Part shown: positions 26,457 through 35,160 of the stretch, piece by piece | How positions within the stretch are numbered: position 1 is the first letter of the stretch | Layout: the number at the start of each line of letters is the position of its first letter | From: Burkholderia pyrrocinia | Lineage (GTDB): Bacteria > Pseudomonadota > Gammaproteobacteria > Burkholderiales > Burkholderiaceae | Assembly (NCBI RefSeq): GCF_022809715.1 | Contig: NZ_CP094460.1 | Span: forward strand, 2,852,001 to 2,916,000 | DNA length: 64,000 bases | Direction of reading: 5' to 3' | Notes under the pieces: model-generated | What the model saw: the letters and a program-made list of their open reading frames with translations, nothing else | The model's database searches: none | Told to the model about the DNA's origin: nothing | Position numbers and translations under genes: made by a program

Positions 26457-27374
26457 ATGGAGTTGAGACACCTCCGCTACTTCGTCGCGGTTGCCGAGGA
26501 GCGGAATTTCACGCGTGCGGCGGAACGGCTGCATATCGCGCAGCCGCCGCTGAGCCGGCAGATCCAGCAGCTCGAGGAGGCGCTCGGCGTGCCGCTGTTC
26601 GAGCGCAATGCACGGCCGCTGAAGCTGACCGACGCGGGGCGCTTCTTCTATTCGCACGCGGTGCAGCTGCTCGCGCAGACGGCCGAGCTCGAATCGATGA
26701 CGAAGCGGGTCGGCAAGATCGAGCGCAGCATGTCGGTCGGTTTCGTCGGCTCGACGCTGTACGGGATGCTGCCGAAGATCATCCGGCGCTTTCGCAGCGA
26801 GTATCCGGCCGTCGAGCTGAGCCTGCACGAGATGTCGACGATGGACCAGATCAAGGCGCTGAAGGAAGGGCGCATCGACGTCGGGTTCGGGCGCATCCGC
26901 CATGAAGATCCGAGCGTGCGGCGCGTCGTGCTGCGCGAAGAGCGGATGATCGTCGCGCTGCCGGTCGGCCACCCGCTCGACAGCGCGAAGCCCGTGCTGT
27001 CGCTGCACGATCTCGTGAACGACACGCTGATCATCTTCCCGAAGGCGCCGCGCCCGAGCTATGCGGACCAGGTGCTCGCGGCCTTTCACGATCGCGCGTT
27101 GCAGCCGCGGCGGATCTACGAGACGCGCGAACTGCAGATCGCGCTCGGCCTCGTCGCGATGGGCGAGGGCGTGTCGGTCGTGCCGCACAGCGTGTACGGG
27201 CTGAAGCGCGACGACATCAGCTACAAGCCGCTCGACGATCCGAACCTCGTGTCGCCGATCATCATGAGCATGCGGATGCTCGACGAATCGGAGGACATCC
27301 GCGCGATGCAGGCGCTGATCTACCGGTTGTACGACGAAGCGCAGATGGAGTATCTGCCGCCGCAGCCCGAATGA
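26457..27374 (+). CDS. LysR-family regulator, CatR/BenM type
   Basis: A 305-residue LysR-type regulator. The N-terminus MELRHLRYFVAVAEERNFTRAAERLHIAQPPLSRQIQQLEE is typical of the CatM/BenM/CatR subgroup that senses aromatic-degradation intermediates such as muconate. The effector domain has VGFGRIRHEDPSVRRVVLREE and ends LIYRLYDEAQMEYLPP. No catabolic genes are adjacent: upstream is the DUF3717 gene and downstream an alpha/beta hydrolase, so the target is unknown. Confidence 0.92.
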   Translation: MELRHLRYFVAVAEERNFTRAAERLHIAQPPLSRQIQQLEEALGVPLFERNARPLKLTDAGRFFYSHAVQLLAQTAELESMTKRVGKIERSMSVGFVGSTLYGMLPKIIRRFRSEYPAVELSLHEMSTMDQIKALKEGRIDVGFGRIRHEDPSVRRVVLREERMIVALPVGHPLDSAKPVLSLHDLVNDTLIIFPKAPRPSYADQVLAAFHDRALQPRRIYETRELQIALGLVAMGEGVSVVPHSVYGLKRDDISYKPLDDPNLVSPIIMSMRMLDESEDIRAMQALIYRLYDEAQMEYLPPQPE

Positions 27375-27442
27375 GCGCGCGGGCGGTGGGGGCTTGCTTG
27401 ACGCTGCGCGCGCGGGCAGGCCAACATGCGGGGATCCGATGG

Positions 27443-27466
27443 GGCCGCCGACGTGCGGCCGCTTTT
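27443..27466 (+). terminator. Terminator of the LysR gene
   Basis: Hairpin GGCCGC-CGACGT-GCGGCC followed by GCTTTT, about 70 bp past the LysR stop. The T tract is short. Confidence 0.5.
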
Positions 27467-27483
27467 ATGCAGACGACCGACAC

Positions 27484-28314
27484 ATGACCGATAGCCTGAT
27501 CGAGGAGACAATCGTCGAGACGCCGCAAGGGCGTCTTTTCGCGAAACGCTGGCGCGCTCGTCCGGTGCAAGATGAGACGGGCACGGCCGTGGCGGCCGCG
27601 CCTAAGCCGGCCGCGCCCATCGTGCTGCTGCACGATTCGCTCGGCTGCGTCGACCTGTGGCGCGACTTTCCCGCGCAGCTCGCGAACGCCACGCAACGCG
27701 ACGTGATCGCATACGACCGCCTCGGTTTCGGCCGTTCGGATCGTCATCCGGGGAAGCTCGGCACGACGTTCGTGCGCGACGAGGCCGATCGATCGTTCGA
27801 TGCAGTGCTCGAGCAACTGCGTGTCGACGCGTTCGTCGCGTTCGGGCACAGCGTCGGCGGCGGAATGGCGGTCGGCTGCGCCGCCGCGCATCCGGGGCGT
27901 TGCCGCGCACTCGTGACGGTCGCCGCGCAGGCGTTCGTCGAGGATCGCACGCTGGCCGGCATTCGCGACGCTGGGCTGCTGTTCGACGAACCGGGCCAGC
28001 TCGACCGGCTCGCGCGCTATCACGGCGACAAGGCCGAGTGGGTACTGCGCGCGTGGGTCGACACGTGGCTGTCGCCGGCGTTTCGCGACTGGAATCTCGA
28101 CGACGACTTGCCGCGCGTGCAATGCGCGACGCTCGCGATTCACGGCGAAGACGACGAATACGGCTCCGACGTGCATCCGAAGCGGATCGCCGCGCGCGTC
28201 GCGGGGCCGTCGTCGTTCCTGTTGCTCGCCAAATGCGGGCACATGCCGCACCGCGAGCGCACGGACGACGTGCTGGCCGCGGTGGCGACGTTCCTGCGCA
28301 ACGCGGACGCCTGA
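27484..28314 (+). CDS. Alpha/beta hydrolase
   Basis: A 276-residue alpha/beta-hydrolase-fold protein. The nucleophile elbow is GHSVGGG (FVAFGHSVGGGMAVG), the oxyanion region is IVLLHDSLGCVDLWRDFPAQL, the acid is near IHGEDDEYGS, and the histidine near LAKCGHMPHRER. It acts on an unknown ester, amide or C-C bond. The ATG at 27484 is used because the fold begins soon after; the ribosome site is weak and the start could be slightly different. It follows the LysR gene by about 110 bp, with a possible terminator between. Confidence 0.9.
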   Translation: MTDSLIEETIVETPQGRLFAKRWRARPVQDETGTAVAAAPKPAAPIVLLHDSLGCVDLWRDFPAQLANATQRDVIAYDRLGFGRSDRHPGKLGTTFVRDEADRSFDAVLEQLRVDAFVAFGHSVGGGMAVGCAAAHPGRCRALVTVAAQAFVEDRTLAGIRDAGLLFDEPGQLDRLARYHGDKAEWVLRAWVDTWLSPAFRDWNLDDDLPRVQCATLAIHGEDDEYGSDVHPKRIAARVAGPSSFLLLAKCGHMPHRERTDDVLAAVATFLRNADA

Positions 28315-28351
28315 GTGTGCGGGCAACCGGCGGGCGTGTGCCCGCCGGCCG

Positions 28352-28702
28352 TCAGAACGCCAGCTGGATCGCGAGATCGATCGCGAGCAGCGCGATCGAG
28401 CAGCCGATGCCGAGGATCACGTTCGGCAGCCGATGCTCGAAGTCGCGATCGCGACGCATCGCGGCACCGAGCAGGAAGATCGCCTCGACGACGATCTGCA
28501 GCCCGACGAACAGCAGCATCAGCAGATACTCATAACCCATCTGCTTGAACGCGGCGAATTGCATCCCGTGATCGCGGATCCACTGGCCGACGCGCAGCAG
28601 TTCGTAAATGAACAGCAAGGCGGGAAACAGGTAGCTGATGAAATAGGTCGGCGCGGTGGCGTGCCGTAGTTCGAGGTGGAAGTGCTGATGCGTGGTAGCC
28701 AT
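28352..28702 (-). CDS. Small membrane protein, three helices
   Basis: A 116-residue protein with three predicted transmembrane segments: YFISYLFPALLFIYELLRVG, LLMLLFVGLQIVVEAIFLLGAAM and LGIGCSIALLAIDLAIQLAF. AAGGAGGG sits seven bases upstream of the ATG at 28702, better than the GTG one codon earlier. The N-terminus is His-rich (HQHFHLELRH), which might bind a metal. Family unknown. It is the last gene on the minus strand after the MCE protein gene, with a 180-bp gap, so it may be separate. Confidence 0.75.
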   Translation of the reverse strand: MATTHQHFHLELRHATAPTYFISYLFPALLFIYELLRVGQWIRDHGMQFAAFKQMGYEYLLMLLFVGLQIVVEAIFLLGAAMRRDRDFEHRLPNVILGIGCSIALLAIDLAIQLAF

Positions 28703-28881
28703 CACGAATCCCTCCTTGCAACGCAGGGTTGCGGTCGCGACGGCGGCGCGACAACGTGCGAATTACGGGATTACCCGATGCACCGTGCGCAGCCGTTCGA
28801 CACCAGCATACTGCTGCGCGGCACATTTGGCATGCAGTGCGTGCATTCGTCGTGGAAAACCGTATGCGGTGCGCGACGCAT

Positions 28882-30534
28882 TCAACGTGCGGCACTCGCC
28901 GGATGCGGCATGTCGGCCGGTTGCGTGGCGCCCGATGCATTCGGCAGCAACCACTCCGGATGCTGTTCCAGGTCCCCGGCCAATGCGCGCAGTGCGCTCG
29001 ACGTGCGTGCGATTTGCGTCAGCGTACGGTGGACGTTCGATGTGTTCGCACCCTGTTGCGCGAGCATCGCCTGCGCGGCCGTGAACGCCTGTCGCGCGGT
29101 GCCGAGCGCATCGCGCGCATGCGGCGCGAGTTCGGTATCGAGTTGCGTGAACAGCGCATTGGTGCGCATGAGCGTTGCGTTCAGATCCGTGCCCATGCGG
29201 TCGAGCGGCAACCGGGAAAGTGTTCCGGCGATATCGGCAATGCGTACGCGCAGCACGTCGAGCGTGCCGGGCACGGTTGGCAACACGATCGGCATGCGAT
29301 CCGTATCGACCGAGGCGGGCGGCGCGTGCGGAAACATGTCGAGCGCGACATACGAGCGGTTCGCGACCGGATTGCCGACGCGCAACTGGCCGCGCAAACC
29401 GCGCGCGACGAGCGTGCGCAGCAGCGCCTTGCCGGCATCGGTGTCGCCGTTGCCGAGCGCGCTGCGATAGCGCTGCCCGAGGCGATCGGGGTAAAGCGCG
29501 ACCGTCACGCGCATCGTGACGCTGCCGCGTGCCGCGTCGTATTCGGTGCCGACGGCCGTCACGTTGCCGAGTTCGACGCCGCGAAAATCCACCGGCGCGC
29601 CGACATCGAGCCCGCGCAGCGAACGGTCGAAATGCATCACGACCGGCGCGGCCGGTGCATTCGGCGTGCGCATTGCGTCGATTTCGTCGTTGGCCACGCG
29701 AAAGCGCGCACCGTCCGGCGCCGCGACGTTCGCGGTGCGACCGGGCGGCGCGGCGAACGCGAGCGCGCCGGCGAGCAGCGCGGTGATCGACGGCGTGTCG
29801 AGCCTCATGCCGCCCGCATCGAGCCGCAGGCCGAGGCCGCCCGCCTGCCACCAGCGCGCATCGACGTCGACGTATCGATCGAATGGCGCGGCGACGAACA
29901 CGTCGATCGATACGCTGCGTCCGTCGGCATCGAGCGTATAACCGGCGACCTGACCGACACGTGCGCGCCGATGATAGACCGGCGAACCGATGGCGACCGA
30001 GCCGAGCGACGTCGCGCGCAGCGTGTAGTGACGGCCGCCGCTTTCGTTGACGGGCGGCGCATCGAGCCCGGTGAACGTCGTGCGCGGTTCGCGCGAACTG
30101 CCGAGTGCGGCCGCGATATACGAACCGGACAGCACCGAATCGAGACCGGAGAGGCCGCCGGGCCCGATGCGCGGCCGCACGATCCAGAAGCGTGTGTCCG
30201 CAACCGCCAGCGCTTGAGCGTCGGTGTCCAGTCGCACATCGATCATCACGCCGGGCTGCCCGCGCAATACGCGAACGCGCGTGACGCGACCGATTTCGAC
30301 ATTGCGCAGCCGCAGCGTCGATCGGCCGGCTTCCAGCCCGTCGGCTGTCGCGAACGCAATTGAGATCGTCGGCCCGCGGCTGTCGACCGACGAGACGCCC
30401 CACGCGATACAGAACGCGGCGGCCGCGAGCGGCGCGACCCAGAAGATCGCCGCTCGCGGCCAGAGCGTGCGCACCCTCCTGAAACGCGCCAGGGTGCGCC
30501 GAAGGTCGTCAGTCGAATTGCGCGACGAGTGCAT
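28882..30534 (-). CDS. MCE-domain (PqiB-type) lipid-transport protein
   Basis: A 550-residue protein anchored by one N-terminal helix (RAAIFWVAPLAAAAFCIAWGV) with a large periplasmic part carrying three MCE domains: one near GPTISIAFATADGLEAGRSTLRLRNVEIGRV, a second near SPVYHRRARVGQVAGYTL, and a third near GAPVDFRGVELGNV. This is the PqiB layout. Such proteins form hexameric tubes that move lipids between inner and outer membranes. The gene overlaps the end of the DUF3313 lipoprotein gene by 26 bp. A PqiA-type membrane partner is absent from this locus. The alternative GTG start at 30540 adds two residues. Confidence 0.9.
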   Translation of the reverse strand: MHSSRNSTDDLRRTLARFRRVRTLWPRAAIFWVAPLAAAAFCIAWGVSSVDSRGPTISIAFATADGLEAGRSTLRLRNVEIGRVTRVRVLRGQPGVMIDVRLDTDAQALAVADTRFWIVRPRIGPGGLSGLDSVLSGSYIAAALGSSREPRTTFTGLDAPPVNESGGRHYTLRATSLGSVAIGSPVYHRRARVGQVAGYTLDADGRSVSIDVFVAAPFDRYVDVDARWWQAGGLGLRLDAGGMRLDTPSITALLAGALAFAAPPGRTANVAAPDGARFRVANDEIDAMRTPNAPAAPVVMHFDRSLRGLDVGAPVDFRGVELGNVTAVGTEYDAARGSVTMRVTVALYPDRLGQRYRSALGNGDTDAGKALLRTLVARGLRGQLRVGNPVANRSYVALDMFPHAPPASVDTDRMPIVLPTVPGTLDVLRVRIADIAGTLSRLPLDRMGTDLNATLMRTNALFTQLDTELAPHARDALGTARQAFTAAQAMLAQQGANTSNVHRTLTQIARTSSALRALAGDLEQHPEWLLPNASGATQPADMPHPASAAR

Positions 30535-31171
30535 CGGCACCCTTGTCGATCCCGGTCTTTGCCGCGCTGAGCGCGCCGAAACTCGCGCCGATGTTCATCG
30601 CATTCGGATACTGCTTCGTCACGTACGCGCTGATCAGCCGGTTCGTCGATGCATCGCGGATCTCCACCGCGTAGATGACCGAGCCCGTGAATGCGCCTTC
30701 GCGGCCGCGGATTGCCTGCACGCCGTTGTACACGTTGCCCGCGAGATCGAAATGCGCGAATGCGCCGGCAAATGTCGTCGTCGTCACGGCGCCTGTCAGC
30801 GTCAGCTTTACGCGCAGCGTGTCGGGGCCCGGCGTGCTCGTCAACTCGAAGCGCTTGCCGAGCTTCTTCGCGAACGTGTCGCCCATGTATGTCGCGAGTG
30901 TCGACTTGTCCTGGTCGTTCAGGTTGCCGAACTGATGGTCGGTGCCGCGATAGACGGCCACCGGGTCGAGAATCAGCTTCCGGTACTTGTGCCAGTCCGC
31001 CGGCAGCGCGTAGCGATAGGGCACGCGCCCGGACTTGTCCTGCGGATCGCTGCGCAGGTAGGGCGACGATTCGATGCCGCTGTAGCGGGCGGGCTGGACG
31101 CCGGCACATCCGGCGAGCGCGACGCATAGCGCGGCGTTGAGCAGGTGGCTGGGCTTGATCGATCGGTTCAT
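30509..31171 (-). CDS. DUF3313 lipoprotein
   Basis: A 220-residue lipoprotein. Signal: NRSIKPSHLLNAALCVALAGC, with lipobox ALAGC. The mature part has the DUF3313 features: RYALPADWHKYRKLILDPVAVYRG, KLGKRFELTSTPGPDTLRVKLTLTGA, and a C-terminal SFGALSAAKTGIDKG. It is likely an outer-membrane-facing partner of the MCE protein encoded next, taking the place that PqiC occupies in pqiABC. It is the first gene of the pair and diverges from a TetR gene, with two copies of a shared operator in the gap. Confidence 0.88.
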   Translation of the reverse strand: MNRSIKPSHLLNAALCVALAGCAGVQPARYSGIESSPYLRSDPQDKSGRVPYRYALPADWHKYRKLILDPVAVYRGTDHQFGNLNDQDKSTLATYMGDTFAKKLGKRFELTSTPGPDTLRVKLTLTGAVTTTTFAGAFAHFDLAGNVYNGVQAIRGREGAFTGSVIYAVEIRDASTNRLISAYVTKQYPNAMNIGASFGALSAAKTGIDKGADALVAQFD

Positions 31172-31259
31172 TTGATGCTCCGGGTCGGGGTTCGCGCCGG
31201 TAGAGCCGGTGCGAAGGGTGGTGCAACAGGGCGGCATCGCCGCTCGGGGTTCTGGAAAA

Positions 31260-31280
31260 AAGCCAACCAGACGGTTTGTT
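31260..31280. promoter_or_regulatory. TetR-type operator, copy 1
   Basis: Sequence AAGCCAACCAGACGGTTTG followed by TT; it differs from copy 2 (31457-31477) at three of 21 positions. It lies 89 bp upstream of the DUF3313 gene, in its promoter region. Confidence 0.55.
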
Positions 31281-31456
31281 TTTGACGCGCAATCACCGCA
31301 TGAATCGACGGAGCGGCAGACCGGCCGGCAGCGTTTATCGGCCGGACAGCCGTGCCACAGGCGACATTCGCGCCGCGCCATGCGGTGCGCGACGCGGCCC
31401 GTCATCCGGCCGGGGCCGATGCGGGAGCCGATCGTAGCACCGCCATTTCCGGATGT

Positions 31457-31477
31457 AAACCGACCAGGCGGTTTGTT
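31457..31477. promoter_or_regulatory. TetR-type operator, copy 2
   Basis: AAACCGACCAGGCGGTTT with seven of nine pairs matching as an inverted repeat. It lies 84 bp before the TetR start and likely serves autoregulation. Confidence 0.6.
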
Positions 31478-31561
31478 TGTGATAGACTCCGCGCACTTCC
31501 TTCATACGATCGTGCCGGTCCGGTGCGGCCGTGTTGCATCACTTCATACCGGGGAAAGTTC

Positions 31562-32176
31562 ATGGATAACCCGACGCGTTCCGAGCGAACGCGCACTGCC
31601 GCGATCCAGGCGGCGCTCGCGATCCTCGAGCGCGACGGCCCGGGCAAGCTCACGTTCGATGCGATCTCGCGCGAAAGCGGCATCAGCAAGGGCGGGCTGA
31701 TGCATCAGTTCCGCACGAAAGGCGATGTGCTGAATGCGCTGATGGAACATCAGCAGGACTACTATCAACGATTCCAGCGCGACTATCTGGCCGCGCGCGA
31801 TCCGCGCGAAGCGCAGCCGACGCTGTCCGCGCAGATCGCGACGATGCGCGAAGTGATCGACCAGCAGCCGTCGGCCGCGCTCGCGATCATGGCGGCGCTG
31901 GTCGAGGATCCCGCGCCGCTGCAGCAGGTTCGGGATACCGACGGCGAGAACGCGAAGCGCATCGCGGCCGAATCCGACGATCCCGATCTTGCGCTGCTGC
32001 GATGGAAAGCGGCCTGGGGGCTCGCGCTATCGGCGATGTTCGGGCTGTGCCCGCTGTCGGCCGACGAGCGCGCGCGGCTGTTCGACCGGCTGCTCGACGA
32101 GACGCAATGGCCGTCGGGCGGCGGTAATGCCGCGAAGCGCGGTGCGCCGGCGGCGAAAGCGTCGCGGAAGAAATGA
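31562..32176 (+). CDS. TetR-family repressor of the MCE operon
   Basis: A 204-residue TetR-family protein. The N-terminal helix-turn-helix is IQAALAILERDGPGKLTFDAISRESGISKGGLMHQFRTKGDVLNALM. The C-terminal ligand domain contains DPDLALLRWKAAWGLALSAMFGLCPLS and ends in a Lys/Ala-rich tail. It diverges from the DUF3313-MCE pair; two near-identical operators flank the gap, one near each gene, so it likely represses both itself and the lipid-transport genes until an amphipathic or toxic ligand binds. Confidence 0.92.
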   Translation: MDNPTRSERTRTAAIQAALAILERDGPGKLTFDAISRESGISKGGLMHQFRTKGDVLNALMEHQQDYYQRFQRDYLAARDPREAQPTLSAQIATMREVIDQQPSAALAIMAALVEDPAPLQQVRDTDGENAKRIAAESDDPDLALLRWKAAWGLALSAMFGLCPLSADERARLFDRLLDETQWPSGGGNAAKRGAPAAKASRKK

Positions 32177-32315
32177 AGCGCGCGTTCGTCGCATGCGGTG
32201 CGGCGGTCGCCCGTTTCGGGCGCTCGCTGCTCGCGGTCGTGCTCGGGCGATTGTGAGCCGCCGGTGAGTCGTGAGCCGGTGAGCTTGTGAGCGCCCGACC
32301 GGCGCCATGCACCGC

Positions 32316-32936
32316 TCAGCGTTGCGCTTGCGCGCCTTCAATAAACAATTTCGCGACCGACTGAAACTCCCGTTTCAGCGACAGCCCCGGCACCGTCAGC
32401 CAGCGCAGCATCGCCGCGAGATACAGGTGATGGAACCACGTCGCAAGCTGGTCGGCCCGCAGCGTCGCGTTCAGTTCGCCGGACTGCTGCCCCGCGGCGA
32501 TCAGTTGCTGCCACACCAGTGCGATATCGCTGCCGTTCTCCCCGCCGTTTTCAGGTTCGACAGCACCGATGCTCAGGAAGCGGTGCCGCAGATACGCGAG
32601 CAGGTACACCGGATGCTGCTCGCACCATGCGGCCGACGCGTCGAGCACGCAGCCGATGCGCGACGCAAAGGTCTTGCGCCGCGCGACGTCGCGCTGCAGA
32701 TGCGCGAGGTCACGCGCGAGCTCGCCTTCGAGCCAGTGCGCGAGCACGGCTTCCTTCGTCGGAAAGTGGTTGTATAGCGTGCGCTTCGCGACATCGGCCT
32801 GCGCGGCGATCTGTTCCATCGTGACGGCTTCGTAGCCGTGCGCATCGAACAGGCGCGCGCCGGTGGCGGCGAGATGCGCGAGCATCTGGATGCGCTTGCG
32901 CGCGCGGCGGCCCGGATCTTCGGTCGGAATCGGCAT
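32316..32936 (-). CDS. TetR-family regulator
   Basis: A 206-residue TetR-family protein with the helix-turn-helix GARLFDAHGYEAVTMEQIAAQADVAKRTLYNHFPTKEAVLAHWLE. The C-terminal domain is helical and of unknown ligand. Several in-frame ATGs exist; the one at 32936 is chosen because a -10-like TATACT at 32971-32976 places the transcription start beyond the ATG at 32969. It diverges from a glycosyltransferase gene starting at 33032 and probably controls it. Confidence 0.88.
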   Translation of the reverse strand: MPIPTEDPGRRARKRIQMLAHLAATGARLFDAHGYEAVTMEQIAAQADVAKRTLYNHFPTKEAVLAHWLEGELARDLAHLQRDVARRKTFASRIGCVLDASAAWCEQHPVYLLAYLRHRFLSIGAVEPENGGENGSDIALVWQQLIAAGQQSGELNATLRADQLATWFHHLYLAAMLRWLTVPGLSLKREFQSVAKLFIEGAQAQR

Positions 32937-32953
32937 GATGGGGATCTGCTGAA

Positions 32954-32995
32954 AGTGCATGAATTGCATTAGTATACGACGTGCATTTTTTGAGA
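32954..32995. promoter_or_regulatory. Divergent promoter/operator of TetR and glycosyltransferase genes
   Basis: The minus strand has TATACT (32971-32976) as a -10. Around it are TGCATGAATTGCA and AGTATACGACGTGCA, repeated TGCA-centred half-sites that could be the TetR operator. The order and symmetry are suggestive, not proven. Confidence 0.4.
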
Positions 32996-33031
32996 TCCAC
33001 CAGTTCCCGTCGATGGAACGAGGAGTCACGC

Positions 33032-34273
33032 ATGAAGCTTGTCATCGCCACCTACGGCACCGAAGGCGATACGCGCCCGCTCGCGGCGCTCGGCCGCGCG
33101 CTGATGGATGCCGGCCACGATGTCCGGCTGCTGGCCGATGCCGCGACGCTCGGTTCGGCCGACGCGCTCGGCGTGCCGTCGGCGCCGTTGTCCGGCGATA
33201 TCCGCCGCGCGATCGCACCGGACGGCGCGTTGTCGGACGCGGTGCGCGGGCGCGGCGGTTTCAACGACACGTCGAAGGCGCTCGCGGCGATCGCGAATGC
33301 GAACACGGCCGCATGGATGCGCGAAATCGCTGACGCATCGGCCGGTTGCGATGCGATCCTCGTGTCCGGGCTCGCGTCGTTCGTCGGGTTATCGGTCGCC
33401 GAATATCGCCGCGTGCCGGCGATCGGCACCGGCATGATCCCGATCACGCCGACCGCCGAATTCGCGTCGCCGTTCCTGCCGCCGGGCAAGCTGCCGCGCT
33501 GGCTGAACCGCGCGAGCCACCGGTTCGTCAATGCACTGCTGTGGCAGGCATTCAGGAAAGCGACGAATGCGGCGCGCGCAAGCGTATGCGGGCTGCCGCC
33601 GCGCAAGCGGGTGTGGACCGATCATCCGATGCTGTACGGCGTATCGCCGGCGCTGCTATTCGGCCCGGCCGACTGGCCGTCGCAGGTGCTTGCATGCGGG
33701 CAATGGCGTATCGATGCAAGTGCATGGGCGCCGTCGCCTGAACTTTCCACCTTTCTCGATTCGGGCGATTCGCCGGTGTACATCGGCTTCGGCAGCATGG
33801 CCGGCTTCGACCGCGCGGCGATGGCCGACGCGCTGGTGCGTGCGCTCGACGGCCGGCGCGCGCTGTTCTATCCGGGCTGGAGCGGCATCGATGCGTCGCT
33901 GCTGCCGGCGCACGTCCGCGTGATCGGCGACACGCCGCACGACTGGCTGTTCCCGCGCGTGTCGATGGCGATCCATCACGGCGGATCGGGCACCACGCAT
34001 TCGGCCGCGCGGGCGGGCATTCCGTCGATCGTCGTGCCGTTCGCGGGCGATCAGTTCTTCTGGGCGAACCGGCTGCGGCGGCTCGGCGTCGCGGATGCGC
34101 CGGTCGCGGGGCGGCGCGTGGACGGTGCCGCGCTTGCGCGGGCTATCGCGTTTGCCGAGCGCGCCGACACGAAAGCGCGTGCAATGGAACTAGGCGAGCG
34201 CATCGCTCAAGAGGACGGCTTGAAGCTGGCGGTCGGCATGATCGAGCGATGGGCGCGCCCCGGCGCGCGGTGA
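33032..34273 (+). CDS. GT1-family glycosyltransferase
   Basis: A 413-residue GT-B fold glycosyltransferase of the UGT/erythromycin glycosyltransferase group. The N-terminal start KLVIATYGTEGDTRPLAALGRALMDAGHDV is characteristic, as is the C-terminal nucleotide-sugar motif HHGGSGTTHSAARAGIPSIVVPFAGDQFFWANRL. It transfers a sugar from a nucleotide donor to a small molecule or lipid; related enzymes act on sterols, macrolides and rhamnolipid precursors. AGGAG precedes the ATG. It is divergent from a TetR gene and convergent with hutC, nine bases away. Confidence 0.9.
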   Translation: MKLVIATYGTEGDTRPLAALGRALMDAGHDVRLLADAATLGSADALGVPSAPLSGDIRRAIAPDGALSDAVRGRGGFNDTSKALAAIANANTAAWMREIADASAGCDAILVSGLASFVGLSVAEYRRVPAIGTGMIPITPTAEFASPFLPPGKLPRWLNRASHRFVNALLWQAFRKATNAARASVCGLPPRKRVWTDHPMLYGVSPALLFGPADWPSQVLACGQWRIDASAWAPSPELSTFLDSGDSPVYIGFGSMAGFDRAAMADALVRALDGRRALFYPGWSGIDASLLPAHVRVIGDTPHDWLFPRVSMAIHHGGSGTTHSAARAGIPSIVVPFAGDQFFWANRLRRLGVADAPVAGRRVDGAALARAIAFAERADTKARAMELGERIAQEDGLKLAVGMIERWARPGAR

Positions 34274-34282
34274 GGTCGCGCG

Positions 34283-34978
34283 TCAGAAATGCCCGGTGAA
34301 CCGGTAACGGCTGCCCGGGTGCCACAGATTGGCGACCGACGCGACCAACCCTTGCGACCACGTGCGCCGATGCAACAGCAGGCACGGTTCGCGGTCGTCC
34401 ATCGTCAGATGGCGGCGCGTTTCGGCGTCGGGCATCGCGGCCTCGATCCGGTATTCGACGCGCTGCAACGGCGCGACGCGCGTCAGGTACTGGTTCGGCG
34501 TCGTCGTCGTGAAGTCCTGCAACGCGTATTCGGGCGCGCAGGCCGGATTGACCCAGCGCTCCTCGAGCTGCACGGGCGTGTCGTTCTCGAAATGCAACAC
34601 GCGCGAATGGAAGATCGGGCTGCCGGTGTCGAGCTGCAGCTCGTCGGCGAGCTTCGCATCGGCGACGGCCGCGCCGACCTGCAGCACCTGCGCGCGATAG
34701 CCGTGGCCGCGCGCGGCGACTTCGTCGGAGATGCTGCGGATCGCGACGAGCGTCGATTCGTACTTCGGCGATGCGACATACGTGCCCGAGCCGCGCGTGC
34801 GCGTGAGCACCTGTTCGGCCGTCAGCTCGCGCAGCGCGCGGTTGACGGTCATCCGCGCGACGTTGAATTCGCGCGCGAGCTCGTTCTCCGACGGCACCTG
34901 GTCGCCTTCCGCCCACTCGCCGGCATGAATCCGCGCGAGGATGAAGTCCTTGATTTCCTGATAGATCGGTGTAGTCAT
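34283..34978 (-). CDS. hutC: GntR/UTRA regulator, histidine utilisation repressor HutC-like
   Basis: A 231-residue GntR-family protein of the HutC subfamily. The winged helix is TPIYQEIKDFILARIHAGEWAEGDQVPSENELAREFNVARMTVNRALRELTAEQVLTRTRGSGTYVA, and the UTRA ligand domain includes IFHSRVLHFENDTPVQLEERWVNP and HLTMDDREPCLLLHRRTWS. HutC represses hut genes and responds to urocanate. No hut catabolic gene is adjacent, but a near-perfect HutC-type operator precedes the HisJQMP importer at 44488-44505, a likely target. Confidence 0.88.
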   Translation of the reverse strand: MTTPIYQEIKDFILARIHAGEWAEGDQVPSENELAREFNVARMTVNRALRELTAEQVLTRTRGSGTYVASPKYESTLVAIRSISDEVAARGHGYRAQVLQVGAAVADAKLADELQLDTGSPIFHSRVLHFENDTPVQLEERWVNPACAPEYALQDFTTTTPNQYLTRVAPLQRVEYRIEAAMPDAETRRHLTMDDREPCLLLHRRTWSQGLVASVANLWHPGSRYRFTGHF

Positions 34979-35124
34979 GGGATCGCGATTCGAGAGTCGG
35001 CAGCGGCCCGCCGCCGAATGCCGATCCGGCGCGCGCCCGGCGCCGAGTGTACCGGTTTCGCGGGCGCGCGGGCCCGGATTCCCCGAATGATCCCTGTTCG
35101 GCCGGCGCGCGTCCATGCGGGATT

Positions 35125-35156
35125 GCACAGGGCGGCCGGCCTTCGATGGCCTGTGC
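35125..35156 (-). terminator. Terminator-like hairpin after the porin gene
   Basis: GCACAGG (35125-35131) pairs with CCTGTGC (35150-35156), and there is inner GGCC/GGCC pairing, five bases past the porin stop. There is no T tract. Confidence 0.35.
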
Positions 35157-35160
35157 GCGG

